Source: Actinacidiphila guanduensis (GTDB lineage: Bacteria > Actinomycetota > Actinomycetes > Streptomycetales > Streptomycetaceae). Taken from it: DNA of 64,000 nucleotides. The notes under the pieces were generated by a model. That model did not search any database. It was not told the DNA's origin and worked only from the letters and a program-made list of their open reading frames with translations. Of the stretch, positions 34,689-43,516 are shown one piece after another; positions within the stretch are counted from its first letter, which is position 1, and each line of letters starts with the position of its first letter. The position numbers were made by a program, and so were the translations under genes. Location of the stretch: positions 186,001 to 250,000 of the forward strand of contig NZ_FNIE01000010.1 of NCBI RefSeq assembly GCF_900103985.1. The letters run 5' to 3'.

Positions 34689-36677
34689 GTGCACGTGAAA
34701 TCCAGCAGCCGCCGCCCCGGTACCCAGCCCGGCGCCCAGCCCCACGCCCGCCCCCACCGCACGACCCCTCGCCCCCGCAACCGCGCCGCCCGCGCCCTCC
34801 TCACCGCCTGCCTCGCCGGCGCGACCCTCCTCGGCGGCACCCTCGGCCTCGCCGGCACCGCCCACGCGAACACGACGAACACCGTGACCACGGCGAACCC
34901 AGCAGGCCCCGCGGCAACGCCGAGCACCACCGCCACCGCAACGGCCGACCCGGCCACCCCCGCCCGCACCTCCCCCCGTCCCCACCCCCTCTCCACCGCC
35001 TTCGACAACACCGCCATCACCGACAACGCCGCCCCCACCGCAGGCGACTTCGACGGCGTCGGCAACACCCTCTCCGCCCAGGACCTCGCCGCCGCCGGCT
35101 GGGGCCCCGGCGCCCACATCACCCTCGACGACACCCGCTTCACCTGGCCCGACGTCGCCCCCGGCCAACCTGACAACGTTATCTCCGACGGCCAGACCAT
35201 CGCCCTGACCGGCTCCGGCACCGCCCTCGGCTTCCTCGTCACCGGCACCCACGGCGCCACCTCCGGCACCGGCACCATCACGTACACCGACGGCAGCCGG
35301 CAGTCCTTCACCCTCGGCGGGCAGGACTGGATCTCCGGGCCGACGGACACCATGGCCGTCGCGCTGCCGCACTGGAACACCCCTTCCGGCACGGTCGCCG
35401 CGCCGCCGAAGCTGTACGCGGTCTCGGTGCCGATCACCGCCGGCAGGCACCTGGCGTCGGTGACGCTGCCGCAGATCAGCGACCCGGCCGCCCCCGAGGC
35501 GCCCGCGCTGCACGTCTTCGCGGTCGGCGTCCGCCCGTCCGCACCTCAGTGGGCCGGCACCTGGGCCGCGGCGGCCGACGACAGCCTCGTCAACGGCCCC
35601 TGGACCAACCGCACCCTGCGCATGGTGGAGCACACCAGCATCGGCGGAAGCCAGATCCGCATCCGGCTGGACAACGCCTTCGCGCCCTCGCCGGTGACGG
35701 TCGCCCACGCCACTATCGCTGTACGCGGCCAGGGTTCGGCGGCCGCCGCCACTCCGCGGACGCTGACCTTCGGCGGCGCGCGGCAGACCACGATCCCGGC
35801 CGGCGGCCAGGCGGTGAGCGACAGCGTGGCCTTCCATGTGCCGGCCGACTCCGACCTGCTGGTCAGCCTGTTCCTGCCCGGCCCGGTGCACCTCGCCTCG
35901 ATGCACAGCCTCGGCATGCAGGACAACTACTCCAGCGCCGACCAGGCCGGCGACCGCACGCAGGACGTCGCGGACTTCCCCGTGAACAACACCTTCGGCT
36001 TCTGGACGCTGCTGTCCGGCATCGACGTACGGCCCGCCCACCGGCAGGGCACGGTGGTGGCGTTCGGCGACTCCATCACCGACGGCTACAACTCAACGTA
36101 CAACGGCAACGACCGCTGGCCGAACGACCTCGCCCGGCGGCTGCTCGCGCAGGGCGGCGGCAAGCCGGTGCCCGGCGTGATCGACGAGGGCATCAGCGGC
36201 AACCGGGTGGTCACCGACCGCTTCACCGGCGTGGCAGGCACCGGCACCGCCGGGATCTCCGCGCTCGCCCGCCTCGACCGCGACCTGCTCGCCCAGCCGA
36301 ACGTCCGCACCGTCGTCCTGCTGGAGGGCATCAACGACATCGACGGGAACACCCCGGCCGATCAGGTCATCGCGGGTCTCACGCAGATCGCGCAGCGCGC
36401 CCACGCGGCCGGCATCCGGGTGGTGGCCGCCACACTGACCCCCTTCGAGCACTGCTCGGACTACACCCCCGCCCGCGAGACGCAGCGCGAGGCGGTGAAC
36501 TCCTTCATCCGCGACAACGGCGGCGTCTTCGACTCCGTGGTCGACTTCGACAAGGTCACCCAGGACCCGGCCGACCCGCTGGAGTTCCTGCCCGCCTACG
36601 ACTCCGGCGACCACCTGCACCCGGGCCCGGCCGGCTACCAGGCGATGGCCGACGCGATCGACCTCGCCACGCTCTGA
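34689..36677 (+). CDS. Secreted SGNH/GDSL hydrolase
   Basis: GTG 34689 follows GGAGGG. A long Arg-rich n-region and hydrophobic helix (ALLTACLAGATLLGGTLGLA) with cleavage near AHA form the signal peptide. A Thr/Ala/Pro linker and an N-terminal beta domain (about 100-280) precede the SGNH catalytic domain: block I FGDSITDG with nucleophile Ser462, GISGNRVV (Gly block), EGINDI (Asn block) and GDHLHP with the catalytic Asp-His. At 662 residues it is longer than simple GDSL lipases. A secreted carbohydrate esterase or lipase is likely; substrate not determinable. Confidence 0.87.
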   Translation: MHVKSSSRRPGTQPGAQPHARPHRTTPRPRNRAARALLTACLAGATLLGGTLGLAGTAHANTTNTVTTANPAGPAATPSTTATATADPATPARTSPRPHPLSTAFDNTAITDNAAPTAGDFDGVGNTLSAQDLAAAGWGPGAHITLDDTRFTWPDVAPGQPDNVISDGQTIALTGSGTALGFLVTGTHGATSGTGTITYTDGSRQSFTLGGQDWISGPTDTMAVALPHWNTPSGTVAAPPKLYAVSVPITAGRHLASVTLPQISDPAAPEAPALHVFAVGVRPSAPQWAGTWAAAADDSLVNGPWTNRTLRMVEHTSIGGSQIRIRLDNAFAPSPVTVAHATIAVRGQGSAAAATPRTLTFGGARQTTIPAGGQAVSDSVAFHVPADSDLLVSLFLPGPVHLASMHSLGMQDNYSSADQAGDRTQDVADFPVNNTFGFWTLLSGIDVRPAHRQGTVVAFGDSITDGYNSTYNGNDRWPNDLARRLLAQGGGKPVPGVIDEGISGNRVVTDRFTGVAGTGTAGISALARLDRDLLAQPNVRTVVLLEGINDIDGNTPADQVIAGLTQIAQRAHAAGIRVVAATLTPFEHCSDYTPARETQREAVNSFIRDNGGVFDSVVDFDKVTQDPADPLEFLPAYDSGDHLHPGPAGYQAMADAIDLATL

Positions 36678-37191
36678 ACCGCGGCCGCTCCACTCAGCAT
36701 CCGGTCGACACCCACCCCTTCACCGAACCGCCCGTCCCCGGACCGCCTGTACCGCCCTGCACCACCGCCTCCGCCGCCCCGGCCGCTCCCGCAGCACGCG
36801 GGACCGACTCGCCCGGGGCGGCGCTCCATTGACCAGGACCGGTCCCAACTCCCCTGCGAGGCGCGCCTGTCGACTCACCCCCGGCCCAACTGCCGCCGGC
36901 CGCGCGCACGTGCACGCGCCGGGAGGGCGTATCCGATCGGCCCCTTACCCGCCCGGCCCGGGCCCCGTCGGCCCGTGGGAGGCGCTGCCCCGCGGGGCGG
37001 CGCGGCACAACGCGCTTGACAAGGAGCTTCACCGCAAGCTCTGATGTCGATCAGCGTTGAATAGCGTGCCAATTTGTTCGTTTGAGTTCGGATCGGCACC
37101 GGTCGCGATCGGCCCAGGCTGTCGGCCACGGAGGGCCGCCTGCGATGATCGTGCCGGCCCGAGTCCGCCACCTGCCAAGGGAGTCCCCGTC
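36678..37191. other. Gene-free region before the alpha-galactosidase
   Basis: No supported ORF. The right part (37015-37100) is AT-richer than its surroundings and contains TTGACA (37017-37022), as well as GTTCGTTTGAGTTCG, so it probably holds the promoter and operator of the GH36 gene. Confidence 0.45.
37073..37090 (+). promoter_or_regulatory. Possible operator with direct TTCG repeats
   Basis: TTTGTTCGTTTGAGTTCG contains GTTCG twice at 10-bp spacing, in an AT-rich island about 100 bp upstream of the GH36 start. Direct TTCG-type repeats one helical turn apart resemble DeoR-family sugar operators. The assignment rests only on pattern and position. Confidence 0.35.
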
Positions 37192-39369
37192 GTGACGCCG
37201 CCCACCGCCTCTCCCGACCACGGCATCGTCCAGCTGCGTGCCGCGGGAGTGAGCCTCGTACTCGACCTGACCGGCGGGACGCTGCCGCGGGTGCTGCACT
37301 GGGGCGCCGACCCCGGGCCGATGGACGGCGCCGAACTCGACGCCTTCGCCCGCGCCCAGGCCCCGCAGCCGATCGCCTTCTCGGTGGACGGCGCCGTGCC
37401 GGTGGCGATCCTGCCCGAGCAGTCCGCGGGCTGGCTCGGCACGCCGGGCCTGGTCGGCAACCGGGAGGGCGCGCAGTTCTCGACCGCCTTCACCGTCCGC
37501 GAGGTGCGCCGCGAACTGCCGGCCGAGGACGCGGCGGGCGGCCGGCTCACCGTCGAGGCGGCGGACGAGATCGCGGGCCTGGGCCTGCGGCTGACCGTCG
37601 AGCTGACCCCGCAGGGCCTGGTCCGCCAGCGCGCGGAGCTGACCAACGAGGGCGCCACCCCGTTCGCCCTGGACGCCCTCAACCTCACCCTGCCGGTGCC
37701 CGCCGCCGCCACCGAGCTGCTCGACTTCGCCGGCCACCACCTGCGCGAACGCGCGCCCCAGCGCACCCCGTTCACCCAGGGCATCCGCATGCGCGAGAGC
37801 CGCACCGGCCGCACCGGCTTCGACGCGGCCTTCCTGCTCATCGCCGGCACCGCGGGCTTCGGCGCACGCAGCGGCGAGGTGTGGGGCGTGCACACCGCGT
37901 GGTCGGGCAACCACCGCACCTTCGCCGAGCGCACCTTCCACGCGGTCTCGCTGCTCGGCTCCGGCGAGGTGCTGCTCTCCGGCGAAGTCCGCCTGGCACC
38001 CGGCGAGTCGTACATCTCGCCCTGGCAGTACGGCAGTTACGCCACCGGGCTGGACGAGCTGGCCGGCCGCTTCCACCGCTGGCTGCGGTCCCGACCCGGG
38101 CACCCGCGGCGGCCGCGCCCGGTCGTGATCAACACCTGGGAGGCGGTCTACTTCGACCACGACCTCGGGCGGCTCAAGGCGCTGGCCGACGCCGCAGCCG
38201 AGGTCGGCGCCGAGCGGTTCGTGCTGGACGACGGGTGGTTCGGCGGCCGGCGCGACGACCGGCGGGGCCTGGGCGACTGGTTCGTCTCCCCCGAGGTCTG
38301 GCCGCAGGGCCTGGGCCCGCTGATCTCCCATGTCAACAGCCTCGGCATGGAGTTCGGCCTGTGGGTCGAGCCGGAGATGGTCAACGAGGAATCCGACCTG
38401 GCCCGCGCGCACCCGGACTGGATCATGTCCACCGGCGACCGGCTACCCGGCCGCTCCCGCCACCAGCAGGTGCTGGACCTGGCCAACCCCGAGGCGTACG
38501 CGTACATCCTCGGCTGCCTGGACGCGCTGCTGACCGAGTACCCCATCGCGTACTTCAAGTGGGACCACAACCGGGACCTGGTCGAGGCCGGGCACCCGGC
38601 GACCGGCCGGGCCGGCGTCCACGACCAGACGCTCGCCGCCTACCGGCTGATGGACGAACTGCGCTCCCGGCACCCGGGGCTGGAGATCGAGTCCTGCGCG
38701 TCCGGCGGCGCCCGGATCGACCTGGAGGTGCTGCAGCGCACCGACCGGGTGTGGGTGTCGGACTGCAACGACGCGCTGGAGCGGCAGGAGATCCAGCGCT
38801 GGACGAACCTGCTGCTGCCGCTGGAGCTGATGGGCACGCACGTCGGCCCCGGCACCGCGCACACCACCGGCCGCACCCACGCGCTCGACTTCCGCGCCGG
38901 CACCGCGCTCTTCGGCCACTTCGGCATCGAGTGGGACATCGCCCGCGCCACGCCGGAGGAGCGCAAGCGGCTGGCCGCGTGGATCGCGCTGCACAAGGAG
39001 CTGCGGCCGCTGCTGCACTCCGGCACCGCGGTGCACGCCGACCACCCGGACCCGGCGGTGCGGCTGCACGGCGTGGTCGCGGCGGACCGCTCCGAGGCGG
39101 TCTTCGCGGTCGTGGCGACCGGCTCCACCGAGCTGTACCCCGCGGGGCCGGTACGGCTCCCCGGGCTCGACCCCGACGCCCTCTACCACGTGCGGCCGCA
39201 GGCGCCCGGCGACGTCCCCGAGGGGCCCGCGGAGCGACGGCACGCGATGCTCCCGTGGTGGACGCCGGAGGGCGTCACCCTGAGGGGTGCCGCCCTCGCC
39301 GCCGCGGGCGTCCAGCTCCCCGCCCTGTTCCCCGAGCGGCTCGTCCTCCTCCGGGCGACGCGCGCGTAG
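37192..39369 (+). CDS. Alpha-galactosidase, glycoside hydrolase family 36
   Basis: GTG 37192 follows AAGGGAG (37178-37184) and gives 725 residues, the usual GH36 length; the frame is open 45 codons further upstream without support. After the N-terminal beta-supersandwich come VINTWEAVYFDHD, FVLDDGWFGGRRDD, GLWVEPEMVN, the nucleophile in YFKWDHNRD (Asp458), ESCASGGARID and the acid/base in WVSDCND (Asp524), then HVGPGTAHTTGR. No signal peptide, so it probably cleaves alpha-galactosides (melibiose, raffinose type) in the cytoplasm. No sugar transporter is adjacent. Confidence 0.92.
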   Translation: MTPPTASPDHGIVQLRAAGVSLVLDLTGGTLPRVLHWGADPGPMDGAELDAFARAQAPQPIAFSVDGAVPVAILPEQSAGWLGTPGLVGNREGAQFSTAFTVREVRRELPAEDAAGGRLTVEAADEIAGLGLRLTVELTPQGLVRQRAELTNEGATPFALDALNLTLPVPAAATELLDFAGHHLRERAPQRTPFTQGIRMRESRTGRTGFDAAFLLIAGTAGFGARSGEVWGVHTAWSGNHRTFAERTFHAVSLLGSGEVLLSGEVRLAPGESYISPWQYGSYATGLDELAGRFHRWLRSRPGHPRRPRPVVINTWEAVYFDHDLGRLKALADAAAEVGAERFVLDDGWFGGRRDDRRGLGDWFVSPEVWPQGLGPLISHVNSLGMEFGLWVEPEMVNEESDLARAHPDWIMSTGDRLPGRSRHQQVLDLANPEAYAYILGCLDALLTEYPIAYFKWDHNRDLVEAGHPATGRAGVHDQTLAAYRLMDELRSRHPGLEIESCASGGARIDLEVLQRTDRVWVSDCNDALERQEIQRWTNLLLPLELMGTHVGPGTAHTTGRTHALDFRAGTALFGHFGIEWDIARATPEERKRLAAWIALHKELRPLLHSGTAVHADHPDPAVRLHGVVAADRSEAVFAVVATGSTELYPAGPVRLPGLDPDALYHVRPQAPGDVPEGPAERRHAMLPWWTPEGVTLRGAALAAAGVQLPALFPERLVLLRATRA

Positions 39370-39375
39370 CGCTTA

Positions 39376-39530
39376 TCACGGTGCGGATTCTCGCCGTTGG
39401 CGCGCCTGTCCCGTCGCCGACCGCCGCACCGATCAGGCTCGGCGCGCGGTTCCTCCCCCAGAGCTCCGCCTGGGAGGTGCCCCCAGCGCCCCGGGGCTGT
39501 ACGACCTTGCTCTTCACACGAAGGGCGAGG
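39376..39530. repeat. Degenerate intergenic repeat, copy 1
   Basis: The segment CACGGTGCGGATTCTCGCC ... CTGTCCCGTCGCCG ... CGCGCGGTTCCTCCCCCAGA ... AGGTGCCCCC aligns with the segment at 40057-40190. It contains the CTCCCCCAG/CTGGGAGG hairpin arms seen in common Streptomyces intergenic repeats. The SRPBCC gene lies between the two copies. Confidence 0.6.
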
Positions 39531-39566
39531 CCGTACGGCACGGGCGCGGGGAGCCGGGCTCGCGCA

Positions 39567-39572
39567 TACGCT
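39567..39572 (+). promoter_or_regulatory. -10 element for a probable leaderless transcript
   Basis: TACGCT fits the actinobacterial TANNNT -10 pattern and ends 6 nt before the ATG at 39579, while no SD is present. This spacing is the usual signature of leaderless mRNA starting at the initiation codon. Confidence 0.5.
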
Positions 39573-39578
39573 GGCGGT

Positions 39579-40040
39579 ATGCAGACGACGCGTGTGTCGC
39601 GGCGGGTGAGGGCGCCCAGGGATGTGGTGTACCGGGCCCTGGTGGACGCCGGGGCCGTGGGACGGTGGCGGGTGCCGGACGGGATGACCGCTCAGGTGCA
39701 CGAGTTCGACGCGCGCGAGGGCGGGGCCTTCCGCGTGTCGCTCACCTACGACGCGCCGGACGCCACCGGCAAGACGCTGGGCCGTACCGACACCTACCAC
39801 GGGTACTTCGCGCGGCTGGTGCCCGGCACGGAGGTGGTCGAGGTGTTCGTCTTCGAGACGGCCCGCCCCGAGTTGCGGGGCGAGATGACGATGACGACGA
39901 CCCTCACGGACGCCGAGGACGGCGGTACGGACGTGGTGATCGTCCACGAGGGTATCCCCGACGCCGTACCCGCCGCCGACAACGAGACCGGCACGGCGAT
40001 GGCTCTCGCCAACCTCGCCCGGCTGGTGGAGCGCGCCTGA
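39579..40040 (+). CDS. SRPBCC (START/Bet v1-like, AHSA1 type) protein
   Basis: The 153-residue protein starts MQTTRVSRRVRAPRDVVYRA and shows AHSA1/SRPBCC features: a first strand with APRDVVYRALVDAGAVGRW, then REGGAFRVSLTYD, YHGYFARLVPGTEVVEVF and a long C-terminal helix (NETGTAMALANLARLVERA). These proteins bind small hydrophobic ligands or act as co-chaperones. No SD is visible; a -10-like TACGCT 6 nt upstream points to leaderless expression. Degenerate repeats flank the gene on both sides. Confidence 0.82.
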   Translation: MQTTRVSRRVRAPRDVVYRALVDAGAVGRWRVPDGMTAQVHEFDAREGGAFRVSLTYDAPDATGKTLGRTDTYHGYFARLVPGTEVVEVFVFETARPELRGEMTMTTTLTDAEDGGTDVVIVHEGIPDAVPAADNETGTAMALANLARLVERA

Positions 40041-40056
40041 CGGCCACCTGACGAGC

Positions 40057-40190
40057 AACAGCCACGGTGCGGACTCCCGCCGTCCGGGTTCCTGTCCCGT
40101 CGCCGGCTGCCGCCCGGTGACCGGCCGGGCGCGCGTTTCCTCTCCCAGAACCTCGTTTCCGACGTACCCCCGGTGCCCCCTTGGGCTCGC
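40057..40190. repeat. Degenerate intergenic repeat, copy 2
   Basis: CACGGTGCGGACTCCCGCC ... CTGTCCCGTCGCCGG ... GCGCGCGTTTCCTCTCCCAG ... GGTGCCCCC, in the same orientation as the copy at 39376. Identity is highest at the start and decays towards the end, as in an old duplication. Confidence 0.6.
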
Positions 40191-40229
40191 CGCCCGTACG
40201 AAGGGGTGCCCGCGTACGGGCCCGTAGCC

Positions 40230-40279
40230 GTCAAGGGGGCGTCAAGGGGGTGGGAGGTGGCGACAGGATCGCGTCAAGG
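40230..40279 (+). promoter_or_regulatory. GTCAAGG direct repeats upstream of kdpD
   Basis: GTCAAGG occurs at 40230 and 40241, exactly 11 bp apart, and again at 40273. The same 11-bp spaced pair is found before kdpF (43340). OmpR/PhoB-type response regulators bind direct repeats with 11-bp spacing, so this is a strong candidate site for the Kdp response regulator, even though kdpE is not in the window. Confidence 0.6.
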
Positions 40280-40350
40280 CGGGACGCGGGCGGCCGCGGG
40301 GGCGGGTTGCTTGGGGGTGACGGAACGGCCCGGCCCCTGGAGACGCGCTC

Positions 40351-43239
40351 ATGTCCGATCCCACCGCCGAGCCCCCCGGCCGGCCCGCGCAGCGGACCCG
40401 CCGGGGCCGGCTGAAGGTGTACCTCGGCGCGGCGCCGGGCGTCGGCAAGACGTACCGGATGCTGGACGAGGGGCACCGCCGGGTGGCCCGCGGCACCGAC
40501 GTGGTGGTGGCCTTCGCCGAGTGCCACCACCGCGAGCACACGCTCGCCAAGCTCGACGGCCTGGAGGTCGTACCGCGGCTGGAGCGGGAGTACCGCGGCA
40601 CCACGTTCCGGGAGCTGGACGTGGCCGCCGTGCTCGCTCGCAACCCGCGGATAGCGCTGGTGGACGAGCTCGCCCACACCAACCCGCCCGGCGGCCGCAA
40701 CGCCAAGCGCTGGCAGGACGTCGAGGACCTGCTGGACGCCGGGATCGACGTGGTGACCACGCTCAACGTGCAGCACCTGGAGTCGGTCAACGACGTGGTC
40801 GAGAAGATCACCGAGGTGCCGCAGCGCGAGACCGTGCCCGACGAGGTGGTGCGGCGGGCGGACCAGATCGAGCTGGTGGACATGCCGGCCGAGGCACTGC
40901 GCCGGCGGCTGGCGCACGGCAACGTCTACGCGGCCGAGAAGGTCGACGCGGCCCTGGCCAACTACTTCCGGATCGGCAACCTCACCGCGCTGCGCGAACT
41001 GGCGCTGCTGTGGGTGGCCGGGCGGGTGGACGAGGCCCTGCACCGCTACCGCAGCGAGCACGGCATAGGGCGGGTGTGGGAGACCAAGGAGCGCGTCGTC
41101 GTCGCGCTGACCGGCGGCCCGGAGGGCGACACCCTGATCCGCCGCGCGGCCCGGATCGCCGACCGTTCGGCCGGCGGCGACCTGCTGGCGGTGCATGTGG
41201 CCCGCAGCGACGGCCTGGCCGTGGGCGCCTCACCCGCGGCGCTGGCCCGGCAGCGGCAGCTCGTGGAGAGCCTGGGCGGCAGCTACCACTCGGTGGTCGG
41301 CGACGATGTGTCCGCCGCGCTGCTGGAGTTCGCCCGGGCGGCCGGCGCCACCCAGCTCGTCCTGGGCACCAGCAGCCGCAGGCGGTGGGAGCGGCTGCTG
41401 ACCGGGCGCGGCATCGGCGAGACGACGGTGGGCAGTTCGGCCGACATCGACGTGCACATGGTCACCCACGAGCGGGCCGGGCACGGGCGGCTGCTGCCCT
41501 CGCGGCGGCGCACCCTGACCACGTGGCGGCTGCTCGCCGGCCCCGTCTCGGGCCTGGTGCTGCCGGTGGCGCTCACCGCGCTGCTCGCGGGCAGCCGCGG
41601 CACGCTCAACCTCACCAGCGAGGCGCTGCTCTTCCTGTTCGCCGTGGTGTGCGTGGCGTGCCTGGGCGGGGTGGTCTCGGCGGTGGTCGCCTCGGTGACG
41701 GCGTCGCTGCTGCTCAACTACTACTTCATCCCGCCGGTCGGGCAGTTCACCATCGCCGAGCCCAACAACATCCTGGCGCTGGCGGTGTTCGCGATCGTGG
41801 CGGGCACGGTGGCCGCGGTCGTGGACCGCTCCCTGCGGCTGTCCCGCCGCGCGGCCCGCGCCACCGCCGAGGCCGAGACGCTCTCCTCGCTGGCGGCGAG
41901 CATCGTCCGCGGCGGCGACGCGGTCCCGGCCCTGCTGGAACAGGCCCGCGAGACCTTCGCGATGGACAGCGCGGAACTCGTCCGGACGGCGCCGGAGCCG
42001 GAGGCCGAGAGCGCGATGCCGCCAACGGGCCCGGTGGAAAGGACGGTTGGGACCGCGCCTGCCGAAGACGGCGCCGCGCGGCCGTTTTCGGGGCCGGACG
42101 GCACCAGTTGGCGACAGCCTTGGCCGCTTCCTGACCCTCGGCCCCACTCCGGGCCGGACGGCGCCGCGCGGCAGCACGCCGGGGCGTACGGCACCAGTCG
42201 GCAGCATCCCGCGCCGGATCCCGGCTCCCGTCCCGGCTCCGGGCCGGACGGCGCCGCGCGGCAGCACGCCGGGGCGGACGCCGGGCTCCCCGTCGTACGG
42301 GTGCCGGCCGGGGACGGGACGGCGCTCGTGCTGCGGGGGCGGGAGCTGTCGGCGTCCGACCAGCGTGTGCTCGCGGCCTTCGCGGCGCACGTGTCGGCGG
42401 CCGCCGAGCGGGACCGGCTGGCGCGGGCGGCGGCGGAGGTGGAGCCGGTGAAGGCCGCCGACCGGATGCGTACGGCGCTGCTGGCCGCGGTCAGCCACGA
42501 CCTGCGCACCCCGCTGGCGGTCGGCTGGGCGGCGGTCAGCTCGCTGCGCAGCCACGACGTGGACTTCTCGGCCGAGGACCGCGAGGAGCTGCTGGCCACC
42601 GCCGAGGAGTCGCTGGCGCGGCTGAGCCGGCTGGTGGAGAACCTGCTGGACATGAGCCGGCTGCAGGCCGGGGCGCTGCGGCTGGACCTGCGGCCCACGG
42701 CGCTGGAGGAGGTGCTGCCGGCCGCGCTGGAGGCGCTGCCCTCGGACGCGCCGGGGATCGACGCGCACGGGCTGGAGGAGGCGCCCGCGGTGGCCGCCGA
42801 TCCGCCGCTGCTGGAGCGGGTCATCGCCAATCTGCTGGCGAACGCGGCGCGGCACGCGCCACGGGACCGCCCGGTCGTGCTGACCGCGAGCGCGCTGGGC
42901 GACCGGGTGGAGCTGCGGGTGGTGGACCGCGGCCCGGGCCTGCCGGCCTCCGATCGGGAACGCGCCTTCGAGCCCTTCCAGCGCATGGGCGACAACGACA
43001 ACACCACGGGCCTGGGCCTCGGCCTGGCGCTGGCGCGCGGCCTGACGGAGGCCATGGGCGGCACCCTGACCCCGGAGGACACGCCGGGCGGCGGCCTGAC
43101 GATGGTCCTCTCCCTCCCGGCCGCGACCACCTGCCCTGTCCCGCCCCCGGACCCCGCCCCCGCCCCGACCGGCCCGGGCACCCCGCCCGCGGACCCGGCC
43201 GCCGACGACCTGGCCGACGACCGTACCCGCACGCCGTAG
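40351..43239 (+). CDS. kdpD: Osmosensitive K+ channel sensor histidine kinase KdpD
   Basis: The 962-residue protein contains the KdpD N-terminal domain with Walker A GAAPGVGKT (about 27-35) and DELAHTNPPG, a universal-stress-like domain (about 245-370), four DUF4118 membrane helices (about 390-495), a GAF-like region, HisKA with the phosphorylated His716 in SHDLRTPLAV, and HATPase_c (NLLANAARHAP, VDRGPGLP, GLGLGLALARG). Residues about 570-650 are a repeat-rich insert inside the GAF region, unusual for the family. It senses K+ limitation and signals to KdpE, absent here. It lies upstream of kdpFABC with its own GTCAAGG-repeat promoter region. Confidence 0.92.
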   Translation: MSDPTAEPPGRPAQRTRRGRLKVYLGAAPGVGKTYRMLDEGHRRVARGTDVVVAFAECHHREHTLAKLDGLEVVPRLEREYRGTTFRELDVAAVLARNPRIALVDELAHTNPPGGRNAKRWQDVEDLLDAGIDVVTTLNVQHLESVNDVVEKITEVPQRETVPDEVVRRADQIELVDMPAEALRRRLAHGNVYAAEKVDAALANYFRIGNLTALRELALLWVAGRVDEALHRYRSEHGIGRVWETKERVVVALTGGPEGDTLIRRAARIADRSAGGDLLAVHVARSDGLAVGASPAALARQRQLVESLGGSYHSVVGDDVSAALLEFARAAGATQLVLGTSSRRRWERLLTGRGIGETTVGSSADIDVHMVTHERAGHGRLLPSRRRTLTTWRLLAGPVSGLVLPVALTALLAGSRGTLNLTSEALLFLFAVVCVACLGGVVSAVVASVTASLLLNYYFIPPVGQFTIAEPNNILALAVFAIVAGTVAAVVDRSLRLSRRAARATAEAETLSSLAASIVRGGDAVPALLEQARETFAMDSAELVRTAPEPEAESAMPPTGPVERTVGTAPAEDGAARPFSGPDGTSWRQPWPLPDPRPHSGPDGAARQHAGAYGTSRQHPAPDPGSRPGSGPDGAARQHAGADAGLPVVRVPAGDGTALVLRGRELSASDQRVLAAFAAHVSAAAERDRLARAAAEVEPVKAADRMRTALLAAVSHDLRTPLAVGWAAVSSLRSHDVDFSAEDREELLATAEESLARLSRLVENLLDMSRLQAGALRLDLRPTALEEVLPAALEALPSDAPGIDAHGLEEAPAVAADPPLLERVIANLLANAARHAPRDRPVVLTASALGDRVELRVVDRGPGLPASDRERAFEPFQRMGDNDNTTGLGLGLALARGLTEAMGGTLTPEDTPGGGLTMVLSLPAATTCPVPPPDPAPAPTGPGTPPADPAADDLADDRTRTP
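42061..42300 (+). repeat. 30/90-bp repeats inside kdpD
   Basis: Units of 30 bp (10 codons) begin at 42061, 42091, 42121, 42151, 42181, 42211, 42241 and 42271. They form a higher-order 90-bp period: the block at 42151-42186 is identical to 42241-42276 (GGGCCGGACGGCGCC ...). The encoded units read SGPDGAARQHAG and AYGTSRQHPA. The array interrupts the GAF region of the kinase. Confidence 0.8.
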
Positions 43240-43339
43240 ACCACGCCCGGCCCGTACCCGCACGCCGGAGGACACGCCCGGCCCGCGCCCGCCCGCCAAC
43301 GGCCCCGCGGGCGTCCTCCCGCACCCCACCGCCTTGTGC

Positions 43340-43378
43340 GTCAAGGCCACGTCAAGGGGCCGCGGGGGCGCGTCAGGG
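43340..43378 (+). promoter_or_regulatory. GTCAAGG direct repeats upstream of kdpFABC
   Basis: GTCAAGG at 43340 and 43351 (11 bp apart), with a weaker GTCAGGG at 43372 (21 bp further). The pattern matches that upstream of kdpD and fits tandem binding of an OmpR-family response regulator such as KdpE. Confidence 0.6.
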
Positions 43379-43429
43379 AGGCGCTAACGGGCACCGCCGA
43401 GGGCGGGCGGCGGGGATTTATTGGGTGGG

Positions 43430-43511
43430 CCGACCCGTCATCCGGTCGGTACCGCCAGGCCCGCGGACCGCGGGAGCGCGGTCCCTCGCCCGAATGACCT
43501 TCCGGGGTACC
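43430..43511 (+). promoter_or_regulatory. Structured 5' leader of the kdp operon (candidate)
   Basis: Between the putative KdpE sites and the first ORF lie CCGACC/GGTCGG (43430-43449), a perfect hairpin GGACCGCG-GGAG-CGCGGTCC (43465-43484), and GGTACC at 43448 and 43506, which could pair and enclose the hairpin. The leader could fold into a compact multi-stem RNA near the start site. I cannot match it confidently to the c-di-AMP (ydaO) riboswitch class. Confidence 0.3.
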
Positions 43512-43516
43512 TGAGC

